In this document: piece by piece, positions 54,228-63,652 of the stretch
Numbering within the stretch: position 1 is the first letter of the stretch
Layout of the letters: the number at the start of each line of letters is the position of its first letter
NCBI RefSeq assembly: GCF_013336795.1
Contig: NZ_JAAFZT010000035.1
Location: 62,001 to 126,000, forward strand
From: Alteripontixanthobacter muriae
GTDB lineage: Bacteria > Pseudomonadota > Alphaproteobacteria > Sphingomonadales > Sphingomonadaceae
DNA: 64,000 bases
Reading direction: 5' to 3'
Translations under genes and position numbers: made by a program
Notes under the pieces: model-generated
The model's database searches: none
What the model was told of the DNA's origin: nothing
Seen by the model: only the letters and a program-made list of their open reading frames with translations

Positions 54228-55233
54228 TGAGCAAGCGTGCGGCAGCAAGCGCATGGTAGGTGAGAATACCGGTAGCCCCCGCCCGGCGAAATGCGGTGAG
54301 CGTCTCCAGCAGAACCGCGTCCCGATCGGCCGCTCCGCAAGCCGCCGCAGCCTCGATCATCGCATGTTCGCCGCTAGTCTGATAGGCGAAGACCGGTATG
54401 CCGAATTGCTGCTTCACGCGCAGCACGATATCCAGATACGCAAGCCCCGGCTTGACCATCACGCTGTCGGCGCCCTCTGCAATGTCGAGGGCGACCTCGC
54501 GCATGGCTTCCTGGGCATTTGCGGGATCGAGTTGGTAGCTTTTCTTGTCACCCTTCAGTAGCCCACCCGAACCGACGGCATCGCGGAACGGTCCGTAGAA
54601 GGCCGAGGCGAACTTGGCGGCATAGGCCATGATCTGGACGTGGTGATGGCCATGCATCTCCAGCCCCATGCGGATCTGGCGAATGCGGCCGTCCATCATG
54701 TCGGACGGGGCGACGATATCGGCACCTGCTGCCGCTTGGTTCAGCGCCTGATCGACAAGCACCGCCACCGTATCGTCATTCGTGACGTAGCCGGCCTCGT
54801 CCACCAGCCCATCCTGCCCGTGGCTGGTGTAGGGGTCGAGCGCCACATCAGTCAGAATGCCGATATCCTGCCCACAGGCGTCGCGTACTGCGCGTATGGC
54901 CCGGCACATCAGATTGTCGGGCGACAGGGCCTCGGCGCCATCTTCGCTGCGCAAGGCGGGCGGGGTATTGGGGAACAGGGCGATGCAGGGAATGTCGGCC
55001 TCGATCGCTTCCTTCGCACGGCGGGTGATGTGATCCACCGACCAGCGCGATACGCCCGGAAGCGAGGCGATCGGCTCTTCGACATCCTTACCCTCGGTCA
55101 CGAAGAGCGGCCAGATCAGGTCGGCGGCGCGCGGCTGCGTCTCGCGGTGCAGATTGCGGCTCCATGCACTCGCGCGGGTCCGCCGCATGCGGATATTGGG
55201 ATAGCTTGCGGTCATGTCCTGCATCTGCCGCAT
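54220..55233 (-). CDS. hemB: delta-aminolevulinic acid dehydratase (porphobilinogen synthase)
   Basis: HemB condenses two 5-aminolevulinate molecules into porphobilinogen for haem and other tetrapyrroles. The 337-residue protein has LIWPLFVTEGKDVEEPIASL, LTDVALDPYTSHGQDGLVDE, the active-site lysines in IMAYAAKFASAFYGPFRDA and GADSVMVKPGLAYLDIV, and PVFAYQTSGEHAMIEAAA. The metal loop reads DVALDPYTSHGQDG, the Mg-type form without the zinc cysteine triad. The start may be ATG 55233 or 55215. Bacteriochlorophyll genes are not in this window. Confidence 0.95.
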   Translation of the reverse strand: MRQMQDMTASYPNIRMRRTRASAWSRNLHRETQPRAADLIWPLFVTEGKDVEEPIASLPGVSRWSVDHITRRAKEAIEADIPCIALFPNTPPALRSEDGAEALSPDNLMCRAIRAVRDACGQDIGILTDVALDPYTSHGQDGLVDEAGYVTNDDTVAVLVDQALNQAAAGADIVAPSDMMDGRIRQIRMGLEMHGHHHVQIMAYAAKFASAFYGPFRDAVGSGGLLKGDKKSYQLDPANAQEAMREVALDIAEGADSVMVKPGLAYLDIVLRVKQQFGIPVFAYQTSGEHAMIEAAAACGAADRDAVLLETLTAFRRAGATGILTYHALAAARLLNG

Positions 55234-55259
55234 CTTCCGCTAGCGCGCAATGCAGCGGT

Positions 55260-56915
55260 TCAGCCGATCTGGCGCGGCCCTTCAAGCTTTTCGATTTCCC
55301 GTTTCGGTGCTGTTTCGACCGGCGCGGCGGGCGCGAGCGATTCAAGTGCTGCGCCAGGTTCGACCGTTTTCAGCCGAGCCAGCGATTCGCGGAAGCGGCG
55401 GAGATCGCTTCCCGAAAGCTGTGCCCGCGTGACGAAGCTGACGCTCGCAGGATCAATCGCCCTTCCGCCGCGATACATCTCGTAATGGAGGTGCGGGCCT
55501 GTCGAAAGACCGGTCGAGCCGACATAGCCGATGACCTGTCCCCTGCGCACGGATTGCCCGCCGCTGACGGCAAGGCGGCTCATGTGGCAATACCGGGTCT
55601 GCAAGCCGCCGCCGTGGTTGAGCCGCACCGCATTGCCGCAGCCGCCCATGCGTCCCGCGCCCGAGACTGTGCCATCGGTAACGGCGACGATCGGCGTGCC
55701 ATGCCGGGCTTTGAAATCCATGCCCGAATGCATACGCCGATAGCCGAGGATCGGGTGCCGCCGCATGCCGAAATTGCTGGAGATACGGCCCGGCACCGGC
55801 GCGACCATGCCGCTGCGCTGTTCGCCCACGCCCGATGCCTCGTAGAATTTGCCGTCGTCGCCCCAGCGCATCAGCTGCGCGACAGCGTCGCCGCCGCGTT
55901 CGACCCCTGCATAGAGCAACTGCCCTGCCTGCCGTTCGCCCGTGGCCGCGCGGCGGTGGGAGAGCACCATGTCGAAAATGTCGGTCGGACGAATCTCGCT
56001 GTCCTGATCCGTCTGCTCGTTCAGGGTTTTCAGATATTGCTGCACGGCGCTGGCAGGAGCGCCCGCCGCACGGGCGGAGCGATAGAGGCTGTCCCCCACG
56101 GTGCCGCGAATACGGAGCGGCGTATCGTCCACCCTGATCGGCGTGCGTTCGAGCGACAGATTGCCGTCATTCCGCACGATGCCGAGTTCCAGATCGAAGC
56201 TTGCGCGGAAGGAAAGCCGCTCCAGCGGGCGTGCTTCACCCGGTGCAGGCCGGCGGCCGAGCACGATATCGACCCGTGTTCCAGCCTCGATCTCGCTGGC
56301 CGGAAGAGCACGGCTCACGAGGGTTTCGATGCGAGTTGCCTCGGCAGAACCGACGCCCGAACGCTGCAGCATCCGGGCAAAACTGTCCCCTTGCGCCAGG
56401 GTCGCCAGCACTTCGACACGTGGCCGCTCAGGTGCCGATCGTAATGGCGTCACGGCGGCGGTCGCGCCCATGTGACGCCCGCTATCTGCCCCGAGCGCCA
56501 GGGGCATAATCATCTGGCTGCGGTATTCGTCCCGCGACCGCGCATCGATATTCATCGGCGGAGCCGCCCGCAGCGGGCTGATATCGGGCCAGAAGGCAAA
56601 AGCCACTGCACCCAGGGCCAGCATCGTGGCGAAGCCGCGGAGCCAGCGCGCACTGCCGATCTCCCGGGCCAGGTCGGGCGCCAGATCGACCGCATCGAAC
56701 CGGGCTGACAGGCCAAGCCGCCATGCCTCGAACCGATCGGTCAGTCCATGCCGGCGGCGAAGCCGGACGGGGCGGCCCTGCACCGCATCTGCATTCTCCT
56801 GGGCGCCAGGGACGATCTGGTCGTGTGACAGGCTCACCGCAGGCGCAGCCATGCCGCCAGCGTCCTGCCCTGCGCAGGCAGTGTCGAACCCGTCCGTGTC
56901 GCGCAGTTTGTACAC
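55260..56915 (-). CDS. M23-family metallopeptidase (DipM/ShyA-like layout)
   Basis: This 551-residue wall endopeptidase has a long basic cytoplasmic head, a membrane helix near residues 93-112 (GFATMLALGAVAFAFWPDIS) and a periplasmic domain with an opacity/LysM-like region (VLATLAQGDSFARMLQRSGV, RIETLVSRALPASEIEAGTR). The catalytic domain has intact ligands: FGMRRHPILGYRRMHSGMDF, RYCHMSRLAV and STGLSTGPHLHYEMYRGG. Start is GTG 56915 with a good CGGAGG ribosome-binding site. The 208-base gap to the divergent helicase gene holds both promoters. Confidence 0.9.
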   Translation of the reverse strand: MYKLRDTDGFDTACAGQDAGGMAAPAVSLSHDQIVPGAQENADAVQGRPVRLRRRHGLTDRFEAWRLGLSARFDAVDLAPDLAREIGSARWLRGFATMLALGAVAFAFWPDISPLRAAPPMNIDARSRDEYRSQMIMPLALGADSGRHMGATAAVTPLRSAPERPRVEVLATLAQGDSFARMLQRSGVGSAEATRIETLVSRALPASEIEAGTRVDIVLGRRPAPGEARPLERLSFRASFDLELGIVRNDGNLSLERTPIRVDDTPLRIRGTVGDSLYRSARAAGAPASAVQQYLKTLNEQTDQDSEIRPTDIFDMVLSHRRAATGERQAGQLLYAGVERGGDAVAQLMRWGDDGKFYEASGVGEQRSGMVAPVPGRISSNFGMRRHPILGYRRMHSGMDFKARHGTPIVAVTDGTVSGAGRMGGCGNAVRLNHGGGLQTRYCHMSRLAVSGGQSVRRGQVIGYVGSTGLSTGPHLHYEMYRGGRAIDPASVSFVTRAQLSGSDLRRFRESLARLKTVEPGAALESLAPAAPVETAPKREIEKLEGPRQIG

Positions 56916-57123
56916 TTGCCTCCGCTCCCCCTCGACTTGCTTGCCGATCCCCCGGCGATTTAGGCAAGGCCGTCCAATCGAATGCGGTCGTTAACAGATG
57001 CCTGCCTTGTGGCGGTTACGGCGGAAATGTGAAGCATCAAAGTTAACAGCAGCCTAAAGCTACGGCGATCCGGTGATTTCCTGCGCCGGGTGGTTGCGGC
57101 AGAGCCTCGTCGATGCCACATTC

Positions 57124-59820
57124 ATGACCGTGAACGCGCGAACGTCCGACGATGCCGTCATCAAGGCGGTTCTGGGTCCGACCAATACCGGCAAGACGCA
57201 TCTCGCCATAGAGCGGATGTGTGCCCATTCAAGCGGAGCCATCGGCTTCCCGCTGCGCCTTTTAGCGCGCGAGGTGTACGACCGGGTCGTGGCGATCAAG
57301 GGCGAGAAGCAGGTCGCGCTGATCACGGGCGAGGAAAAGATCGAGCCGCCGGACGCGCGCTATCTGTGCTGCACGGCGGAAGCGATGCCGCGCGACGGTG
57401 GCGGCCGCGCCTTCGTCGCATTGGACGAGGCACAATTGGGTGCCAATCGCGAAAGAGGACACATTTTCACCGACCGGTTGCTCAATGCTCGGGGGCGGGA
57501 AGAAACCATGCTGCTGGGCGCGGCAACGCTGGAACCACTCGTGCGTAGCCTGCTGCCGAGAGCGGAGATCACGACCCGCCCGCGCTTTTCTACGCTGAAG
57601 CACATCGGCGCGCGCAAATTGTCGCGCCTTCCCCCGCGCAGCGCAATCGTCGCCTTCAGCACCGAACAGGTCTACGCGATGGCGGAAATGCTGCGGCGTT
57701 TTCGCGGCGGTGCGGCCGTGGTGATGGGCTCGCTCAGCCCAGCCACCCGGAATCGCCAGGTCGAATTGTTCCAGAATGGCGAGGTCGACTACATCGTCGC
57801 GACCGATGCGATCGGCATGGGCCTCAACCTCGATGTGAACCATGTCGCCTTCGCCAGCCTCGCCAAATTCGACGGTGTGCGCAAACGCCGCTTGTTGCCT
57901 GCGGAAATGGCGCAGATCGCCGGGCGGGCGGGCCGCCATCAGCGCGACGGCACTTTCGGCGTTCTGTCCGGCATGGGCGCAGGCTTGGATGGCGGCCGGG
58001 GAATGCCCGCCGCTTCTGCCGAGTTCACAGACGAGGAAATCTACGCGATCGAGGAACACCGCTTCGCGCCGCTGACCCGCCTGTTCTGGCGCGAGGCACA
58101 GCCCCGCTTCGACAGCCTCGGCACGCTGATTGCGGATCTCGAGGCAATCCCCGACGATCCCGAACTCGTCCGCCCCCCTGAGGCGATCGACCTGACCGTG
58201 TTGAAACGCCTGTCCGAAGAGCCGCTCGCTGCAGACATTCGCGGTGCTGCCTCGGTCCGCCGTTTCTGGGAGGTCTGCAGCCTCCCCGATTTCCGCCAGC
58301 ACGGGCCGGAAGTGCACGCTCGCTTCGTTTCGCGCCTGTGGCAGGATCTCCGCGGCGGCTATCTGGGTGCGGATTTCGTCGCAGCGCGCATTTCCGAACT
58401 GGACAATGTGCAAGGGGATATCGATACGCTGCAGGGGCGCATCGCGGCGATCCGTAGCTGGGCTTATATCTGCCAGCGGCCCGACTGGGTTCTGGCGCGG
58501 GACGAGATGGCGGCGCGGGCACGCGCTGCGGAAGCCAGACTGTCGGATGCGCTGCATGCGCGGCTGACCGAGCGATTCGTGAACCGGAGGACGGCGATCT
58601 TGATGAAGGCAATGGGACAGGATGCTTCGCTGCTGCCCGTCGAATTGAACGAAGACGGCACCATGACGGTGGAGGGGGAGCCCATCGGCAGGCTCGACGG
58701 CTTCCGCTTCAGTGTCGATCATGCAACCAGCCACGGCGACCGCAAGATGCTGCTCGCCGCGGCCGAGAAGGCGCTGCCCCGCCTGCTGGCGAAACGCGCA
58801 CAGGATCTGGTGCAGAATCGGATGGCCGAACTGGAGCTGGCCGAAGGGTCGATCCGCTGGAACGGCGATGAACTGGCAAGCGTTACGGCAACCGAGACCA
58901 TCCTTGCCCCGGTACTCTCACCCGCCCGCGATCTGGCGCAATTGCCCGAAGCTGCGCACGCGGAACTGCTGACAGCGCTGCGCGAATGGCTGACGGCTCG
59001 CTTGGCCCCGCTCGAACCGCTGGAGAAGCTGCGGGTAGCTGCTCGCAATCCCGATGCGGGATCGGAAGCGCGTGCGTTGCTGCTGAACCTAATCGGGGGC
59101 CACGGTCACGTGAGCCGTGAAAAAGCAGGGGTCGAGCATCTGCCGAAGGAAATGCGCCCGTTCCTGCGGCGGCTTGGCGTCACCTTCGGTGCGCTCGACA
59201 TCTTTGCCCGCGATCTCCTGAAGCCTGCGCCGCGCCAGTTGCTGCATGCGCTGGGGATCGACCGGCGGCCTCTTGCAGCAGCCATGCAGCCCGTCATTGC
59301 AGGCGAGGGTCGACTGCCCGCCGGTTATCGTCCTGCAGGCGAGCAGGCCATTCGCGTCGACATCGCTGAAAAGCTGCTGAAGGCTGCTCACGATGCCCGC
59401 GGATCGAGGGACAAGAACGGCAGGCAGGGCAATCGCCGGTTCGTCATCGACCCCGCACTTCCGACATCCACGGGACTGACGCCCGAAGGATATCAGCGCC
59501 TTGTAGGGGGAGCAGGCTTCCGGGTGCAGCGGGCAACTCCCCTTGCCGAAGGGCAGTTCGGCCCGCCGCGGCCCGACAGTTGGGAATGGCGGCCTGCATC
59601 GCGCCGCAACGCGCCCCAGCAAGGTGCTCGGCCTGACCGCAAGCGCGGTTTCGGACAGGGTAGCGAAATGGCGAGCAACGGACGCGCAAAACCGAAGCAG
59701 GGCGACCGGAAGCCCGGCGTTCCGGACAAGCGCGGCAAGTCGCACGCGCCGAATGCCAAGCCGCAGCGCCAGCCCGATCCGAACAGTCCGTTTGCCGCGC
59801 TGGCAGATCTGGTTCGCTGA
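57124..59820 (+). CDS. SUV3-like DExH-type RNA helicase
   Basis: This 898-residue helicase resembles mitochondrial SUV3 and is common in alphaproteobacteria. It has Walker A VLGPTNTGKTHLAIERM (residues 17-33), motif II ALDEAQLGANRERGHIF, motif IV/V DYIVATDAIGMGLNLDVNHV and motif VI AEMAQIAGRAGRHQRDGTFG. C-terminal helical domains follow, ending in a basic disordered tail (residues 820-898) and a terminal NSPFAALADLVR motif. It probably works in RNA turnover. ATG 57124 is chosen over GTG 57073 because the extra residues are unconserved. It begins the helicase-S4-fdxA-YihY run. Confidence 0.9.
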   Translation: MTVNARTSDDAVIKAVLGPTNTGKTHLAIERMCAHSSGAIGFPLRLLAREVYDRVVAIKGEKQVALITGEEKIEPPDARYLCCTAEAMPRDGGGRAFVALDEAQLGANRERGHIFTDRLLNARGREETMLLGAATLEPLVRSLLPRAEITTRPRFSTLKHIGARKLSRLPPRSAIVAFSTEQVYAMAEMLRRFRGGAAVVMGSLSPATRNRQVELFQNGEVDYIVATDAIGMGLNLDVNHVAFASLAKFDGVRKRRLLPAEMAQIAGRAGRHQRDGTFGVLSGMGAGLDGGRGMPAASAEFTDEEIYAIEEHRFAPLTRLFWREAQPRFDSLGTLIADLEAIPDDPELVRPPEAIDLTVLKRLSEEPLAADIRGAASVRRFWEVCSLPDFRQHGPEVHARFVSRLWQDLRGGYLGADFVAARISELDNVQGDIDTLQGRIAAIRSWAYICQRPDWVLARDEMAARARAAEARLSDALHARLTERFVNRRTAILMKAMGQDASLLPVELNEDGTMTVEGEPIGRLDGFRFSVDHATSHGDRKMLLAAAEKALPRLLAKRAQDLVQNRMAELELAEGSIRWNGDELASVTATETILAPVLSPARDLAQLPEAAHAELLTALREWLTARLAPLEPLEKLRVAARNPDAGSEARALLLNLIGGHGHVSREKAGVEHLPKEMRPFLRRLGVTFGALDIFARDLLKPAPRQLLHALGIDRRPLAAAMQPVIAGEGRLPAGYRPAGEQAIRVDIAEKLLKAAHDARGSRDKNGRQGNRRFVIDPALPTSTGLTPEGYQRLVGGAGFRVQRATPLAEGQFGPPRPDSWEWRPASRRNAPQQGARPDRKRGFGQGSEMASNGRAKPKQGDRKPGVPDKRGKSHAPNAKPQRQPDPNSPFAALADLVR

Positions 59821-59863
59821 TGGAGTAATGCGTTATGGATCGACTCGATGAGCATGGGGCCGC

Positions 59864-60190
59864 GTGAAGGCGCCTGAAACGCAATGCGCAGGCGTCGACA
59901 CGCCGGTGCGCATAGACCGGCTGTTATGCTATCTTCGCTTCGTGAAGACTCGCAGCCGGGCCCAGGAACTGGTCGCCGCCGGGCAGATCCGCCGCAATGG
60001 CCAGCGTGTCACCCGGACAAGCCAGCCGATCGGCATCGGCGATACGATTACTCTGCCCCTGGGCAGAGCCATCAAGGTTGTTACTATCGAGCGGATCCCC
60101 GCCCGTCGCGGGCCGCCGTGCGAGGCGCAGGCATGCTACCGCGACCTTGACCCACACGAAAAGAGCGGCATAGCACATCCTGAACTGTAA
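59864..60190 (+). CDS. S4-domain RNA-binding protein (HslR-like)
   Basis: This 108-residue protein is built around an S4 RNA-binding domain: [40 protein letters not shown] and [20 protein letters not shown]. HslR-type relatives bind stalled 50S subunits carrying nascent chains. Start is GTG 59864, 43 bases after the helicase stop. The C-terminal tail is charged and short. Pairing with an SUV3-like helicase suggests a shared RNA-related role, which is inference. Confidence 0.88.
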   Translation: MKAPETQCAGVDTPVRIDRLLCYLRFVKTRSRAQELVAAGQIRRNGQRVTRTSQPIGIGDTITLPLGRAIKVVTIERIPARRGPPCEAQACYRDLDPHEKSGIAHPEL

Positions 60191-60213
60191 ATTACCGAAG
60201 GGCATTCTTCGCC

Positions 60214-60552
60214 ATGACCTACGTCGTCACCGACGCCTGCATCAAATGCAAATATACCGACTGCGTGGAAGTCTGCCCGGTCGACTGCTTTTACGAAGGC
60301 GACACCATGCTGGTGATCAACCCCAGCGAATGCATTGATTGCGGCGTCTGCGAACCGGAATGCCCGGCGGAAGCGATCCTGCCCGACACCGAGGATAATC
60401 TCGAAAAATGGCTGGAGCTCAACACGAAGTTTTCCGCCGAATGGCCGAACATCACGCAGCAGAAAGAACCGCCTGCCGATGCCGACGAGCATAAGGGCGA
60501 AGAAGGCAAGTTCGACAAATACTTCACCGGCGAACCGGGGGAAGGCGATTGA
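60214..60552 (+). CDS. fdxA: seven-iron ferredoxin FdxA
   Basis: FdxA is a small electron carrier of 112 residues binding one 3Fe-4S and one 4Fe-4S cluster. The cysteine ligands lie in [20 protein letters not shown] and the second set in [20 protein letters not shown]. The C-terminal extension ([18 protein letters not shown]) is typical of the proteobacterial FdxA type. Partners are unknown. Its TGA overlaps the TTG start of the YihY gene (TTGA). Confidence 0.94.
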   Translation: MTYVVTDACIKCKYTDCVEVCPVDCFYEGDTMLVINPSECIDCGVCEPECPAEAILPDTEDNLEKWLELNTKFSAEWPNITQQKEPPADADEHKGEEGKFDKYFTGEPGEGD

Positions 60553-61433
60553 CGGCGCATTCCGACAAGCAGCACGCGACCGGCAACGATCATCCGCAAG
60601 GGTGGTTCGCCGCGCTGAAGCTGGCCGGCAAGGAAGCGGGCAAGGACAATGCCGGGCTGGTTTCAGCTGGCGTCGCCTATTACACCTTCCTCGCGATCGT
60701 GCCGCTGCTGGCGGCATCGGTGCTGGTCTACGGCCTCGTGGTGGATGCCGAAACCGTGGCGCGTCATGCGCAGGCCATTGCCGGGGCATTACCGGAAACC
60801 GCTGCCGGCCTGATTACCGACCAACTGGAAAGCGTAACCGAAACAGAGGCTGGCAAGAAGGGCCTCGGGCTGCTGATTGCATTGGCCGTGGCTTTGTTCG
60901 GCGCCCGGAATGGTGCGGGTTCGGTCATGCTGGCGCTCGACATCGCCTATGATCTGGAGGACAGGCGCAGCTTCCTCAAGCGCAACCTGCTGGCTCTTCT
61001 GATCACGCTGGGCGCTATCCTCGGCTTCGCGCTGGTGGGTGGTGCTGTGGCCGCCACCGGCCTGCTCGACGGGTTTATCGGCAAGCTGGCAAGCTATGTC
61101 GTGATTTGCGGTGCAGGGATCGGCGGCGCATTGCTGCTCTACCGCTATGCTCCCGATCGTGATCCGCCCGAATGGCATCATCAACTGCCGGGCGCCGTGT
61201 TCTTCGGCGTGGTTTGGATGGTGCTGACCATCCTGTTCGGCATCTATGTGGCGAATTTCGGCAGTTACAACGCTACTTATGGCTCCTTGGGCGCCGTGGT
61301 CGTGCTGCTGACCTGGTTGTATCTGACTGCTTATGTCCTGCTGATCGGCGCCGAATTAAACGCCCCGGCCGAACGGGACAATCGCGAAGGCCTGGCAGAA
61401 AGCGATAACAGGCAGGTCGCATCTGTGCGCTGA
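60549..61433 (+). CDS. YihY/BrkB-family inner membrane protein (second copy)
   Basis: This 294-residue polytopic protein is a paralogue of the one at 28243. It shows the family blocks [20 protein letters not shown], a central [40 protein letters not shown] and [20 protein letters not shown] followed by GAELNA. Six membrane helices are apparent. The start is TTG 60549, overlapping the fdxA stop. Function of the family is not established. It is followed by a 223-base leader before carD. Confidence 0.88.
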   Translation: MTAHSDKQHATGNDHPQGWFAALKLAGKEAGKDNAGLVSAGVAYYTFLAIVPLLAASVLVYGLVVDAETVARHAQAIAGALPETAAGLITDQLESVTETEAGKKGLGLLIALAVALFGARNGAGSVMLALDIAYDLEDRRSFLKRNLLALLITLGAILGFALVGGAVAATGLLDGFIGKLASYVVICGAGIGGALLLYRYAPDRDPPEWHHQLPGAVFFGVVWMVLTILFGIYVANFGSYNATYGSLGAVVVLLTWLYLTAYVLLIGAELNAPAERDNREGLAESDNRQVASVR

Positions 61434-61479
61434 CTGACCGGTGATTCGCGGCACTGGTAATTTTGTTGCGAATCTGCTA

Positions 61480-61485
61480 TATAAT
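61480..61485 (+). promoter_or_regulatory. possible -10 element upstream of carD
   Basis: A perfect TATAAT within TGCTATATAATGG stands out in a GC-rich leader 172 bases upstream of the carD ATG. A convincing -35 at 16-18 bases is not visible, so this is a weak call. Confidence 0.3.
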
Positions 61486-61656
61486 GGATCAACCGCACTG
61501 CACTTGCACCGGATTGACCCCGGAGAGCATGCGGACCGAACCGAAAGGCAGGCCTTCCCGCCCCAGACCGTCATGATTTCCCGGTTACCCGCCTTCGTGT
61601 GGGAAATCGGGGTTCTTGCGGAACCGGGTCTGCCTTTCTGCTGGAAAGGATTATAT

Positions 61657-62190
61657 ATGGCAACGAAAGCCCCGGCCTTCGAAGTTGGCGATTACGTCGT
61701 TTACCCCAAGCACGGCGTTGGCCGCGTGATGGAATTGCAGAACGAGGAAATCGCCGGAATGCAGCTCGAACTGTATGTCCTGCGATTTGAAAAGGAACGC
61801 ATGACCCTGCGCGTTCCGACCAACAAGATCGAATCGATCGGCATGCGCAAGCTGTCCAGCGACAAGACGCTGAAGGAAGCTATGGAAACGCTGAAGGGCA
61901 AGCCCAAGGTCAAGCGCACGATGTGGAGCCGCCGCGCCCAGGAATATGAAGCGAAGATCAATTCCGGCGATCTGGTATCCATCGCCGAAGTGACGCGCGA
62001 CCTGTTCCGTCCCGAAGATCAGCCGGAACAATCCTATTCCGAACGCCAGATTTTCGAAGCGGCGTCCAGCCGACTCGCGCGCGAACTGGCCGCGATGGAA
62101 AAGACCGACGAACCGGCAGCGCTGGAAAAGATCCTCGACGTTCTGCGCGAGCATGCGCCGCAATATTACGAGTCCGACGAAGCGGAGTGA
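61657..62190 (+). CDS. CarD/CdnL-family RNA polymerase-binding regulator
   Basis: CarD/CdnL proteins bind the RNA polymerase beta subunit and stabilise open complexes, notably at rRNA and housekeeping promoters. The 177-residue protein has the N-terminal RNAP-interaction domain (FEVGDYVVYPKHGVGRVMEL) and IESIGMRKLSSDKTLKEAME. The DNA-contacting helical part (VKRTMWSRRAQEYEAKINSG, with its conserved Trp) follows. ATG 61657 is preceded by a strong GGAAAGGA ribosome-binding site; the open frame upstream to 61441 is noncoding leader. A terminator follows at 62214. Confidence 0.95.
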   Translation: MATKAPAFEVGDYVVYPKHGVGRVMELQNEEIAGMQLELYVLRFEKERMTLRVPTNKIESIGMRKLSSDKTLKEAMETLKGKPKVKRTMWSRRAQEYEAKINSGDLVSIAEVTRDLFRPEDQPEQSYSERQIFEAASSRLARELAAMEKTDEPAALEKILDVLREHAPQYYESDEAE

Positions 62191-62213
62191 CTCGCCGCGT
62201 CTTTTGAGACAAA

Positions 62214-62244
62214 CAAGGGGGCTGCCTGCCGGGCGGCCCCTTTG
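62214..62244 (+). terminator. rho-independent terminator after carD
   Basis: CAAGGGGGCTGCC (62214-62226) pairs with GGCGGCCCCTTTG (62232-62244) with two G-T pairs and a 5-base loop; the T tract is only three bases within the stem end. It lies 24 bases after the carD stop. Confidence 0.65.
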
Positions 62245-62263
62245 TCTTGGAAGGCCGGACGCG

Positions 62264-62659
62264 ATGGATGTACCCACGGGCACTCTCTTGCCGCACTCCT
62301 CTCCTGGGACGAAGCATTCACTGCGGCCCTCTGCCCGCTGGACTCGCCTTCTCCTGCTCGCCAGTTGCACGGCGATGCTGCAGGGCTGCATCGCCAAAAC
62401 GGCCTGGGACGTCGTAACCCTGCCGGTCCGGGCGGCAGGCAAGGCAGTCGACGTGGCCACGACCAGCCAGTCAGAAGCGGATGAGAACCGCGGGCGTGAG
62501 ATCAGGCGGCGAGAGGAGCGCCTCGGCGCGCTCGAACGCACTTACGAACGCCTTCGCCAGAAGTGTGTCGCGGGCGATACCGAGGCCTGCACACAGGCGA
62601 GAGGCGTCTACGCGGAAATCACCGCCTTGCTGCCCACCGTCCCTTTGGAGCCAGAGTAG
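62264..62659 (+). CDS. small lipoprotein of unknown function (DUF6726-like)
   Basis: This 131-residue protein has a basic N-terminus, a hydrophobic segment and a lipobox-like LQGC (LLLLASCTAMLQGCIAKTAW). The mature part is short, with the recognisable pattern VVTLPVRAAGKAVDVATTSQ and SEADENRGREIRRREERLG, then a coiled helix and two cysteines (KCVAGDTEACTQ). The closest family I recall is DUF6726-type lipoproteins; function unknown. ATG 62264 is chosen because it precedes the signal peptide without overlapping the carD terminator. It converges on the Sua5-type gene 3 bases away. Confidence 0.68.
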   Translation: MDVPTGTLLPHSSPGTKHSLRPSARWTRLLLLASCTAMLQGCIAKTAWDVVTLPVRAAGKAVDVATTSQSEADENRGREIRRREERLGALERTYERLRQKCVAGDTEACTQARGVYAEITALLPTVPLEPE

Positions 62660-62662
62660 AAT

Positions 62663-63604
62663 TCAGGCGGCGGCCCTGCGCAATCGGTCGTTGATCGCAG
62701 CGCCCACCCCGCTGAAAGGGATCGGCGCGACCGCGATCGAAGGCTGCGCCGCTGCCGCGGCCACATGCAGGCACTCGTACAAACGGGCTGCTGCCTCCGC
62801 CATGTCTCCCGTTGCCGACAGCGAACAGTCGCCCGGTATCTCGCCAAAGCCGATCAAAAATTCATTTTCGCCCGCAGCCTGAGCATTCAACCGCAGGGGT
62901 TTGCCGGGTGCATAATGGCTGGTCATCTGCCCTGGAGCTTCGATCCCTTCCGAAGCCTCGACCATATCACTGCCCAGCACGTCAGTCAGGCTTTCGGCAG
63001 AGATCGGGCCCGGCCTGAGCAGTGACCAGCCTTTGTTTCGCAGGGCGAGGATCGTCGATTCGATGCCGCTGGCGCAAGGCCCCCCATTCATGATGGCGGC
63101 AATCCGTCCATCCAGAGTGGCGGCAACATGCTGCGGCGCAGTCGGGCTGATCAAGCCGCTGCGATTGGCCGAGGGAGCGGCAAGGGCAAGGCCGCTCCTT
63201 CGCAGCACCGCCTGCATTACAGGATGGCCCGGCACGCGAAGCGCGATGGTTGCAAGACCGGCCGTGACCGCAGGAGCGATACCAGCGTTCTCGCGCAGTG
63301 GCAGCACCATGGTCAGGGGCCCTGGCCAGAACCGGTCGGCCAGCTTGCGTGCACGATCGTCGAAGCGGGCCAGTCGCTCTCCGCTGCCAGTATCCGCCAC
63401 ATGCACGATCAGCGGATTGAAATCGGGGCGGCCCTTGGCGCGGTAAATGCCCGCCACCGCATCGGCATCATCCGCCCGGGCAGCGAGCCCATAGACAGTC
63501 TCCGTCGGCAAGGCGACCAACCCGCCTGCGCGCAGCAATTCGCTGGCGCGTTCGACACCCGCCGCATCGGCTTGCAGCCATTCCGTAGCGCGCTTGCCGC
63601 CCAT
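62663..63604 (-). CDS. L-threonylcarbamoyladenylate synthase (Sua5 type)
   Basis: This enzyme makes threonylcarbamoyl-AMP from threonine, bicarbonate and ATP for the t6A37 modification of ANN-reading tRNAs. The 313-residue protein has the YrdC domain (ALPTETVYGLAARADDADAV, KGRPDFNPLIVHVADTGSGE, APSANRSGLISPTAPQHV) and the linker GQMTSHYAPGKPLRL. A C-terminal Rossmann-like domain follows, so it is the long Sua5 form rather than the short TsaC. It is divergent from the acyl-CoA dehydrogenase gene, with 48 bases between the starts. Confidence 0.93.
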   Translation of the reverse strand: MGGKRATEWLQADAAGVERASELLRAGGLVALPTETVYGLAARADDADAVAGIYRAKGRPDFNPLIVHVADTGSGERLARFDDRARKLADRFWPGPLTMVLPLRENAGIAPAVTAGLATIALRVPGHPVMQAVLRRSGLALAAPSANRSGLISPTAPQHVAATLDGRIAAIMNGGPCASGIESTILALRNKGWSLLRPGPISAESLTDVLGSDMVEASEGIEAPGQMTSHYAPGKPLRLNAQAAGENEFLIGFGEIPGDCSLSATGDMAEAAARLYECLHVAAAAAQPSIAVAPIPFSGVGAAINDRLRRAAA

Positions 63605-63652
63605 GCCGGGGCGCTATAGGTTGGCGGTGACAAAAGCCAAGGGAAACCGCCA

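Noticed and set aside
57073-57123. GTG 57073 as start of the helicase
   Set aside because: It would add 17 unconserved residues; ATG 57124 directly precedes the conserved N-terminus.
57262-58734. A 490-codon minus-strand frame inside the SUV3-like helicase gene
   Set aside because: Antisense shadow of a gene with all helicase motifs; similar long shadows occur opposite clpA, sucC, ileS and fadD.
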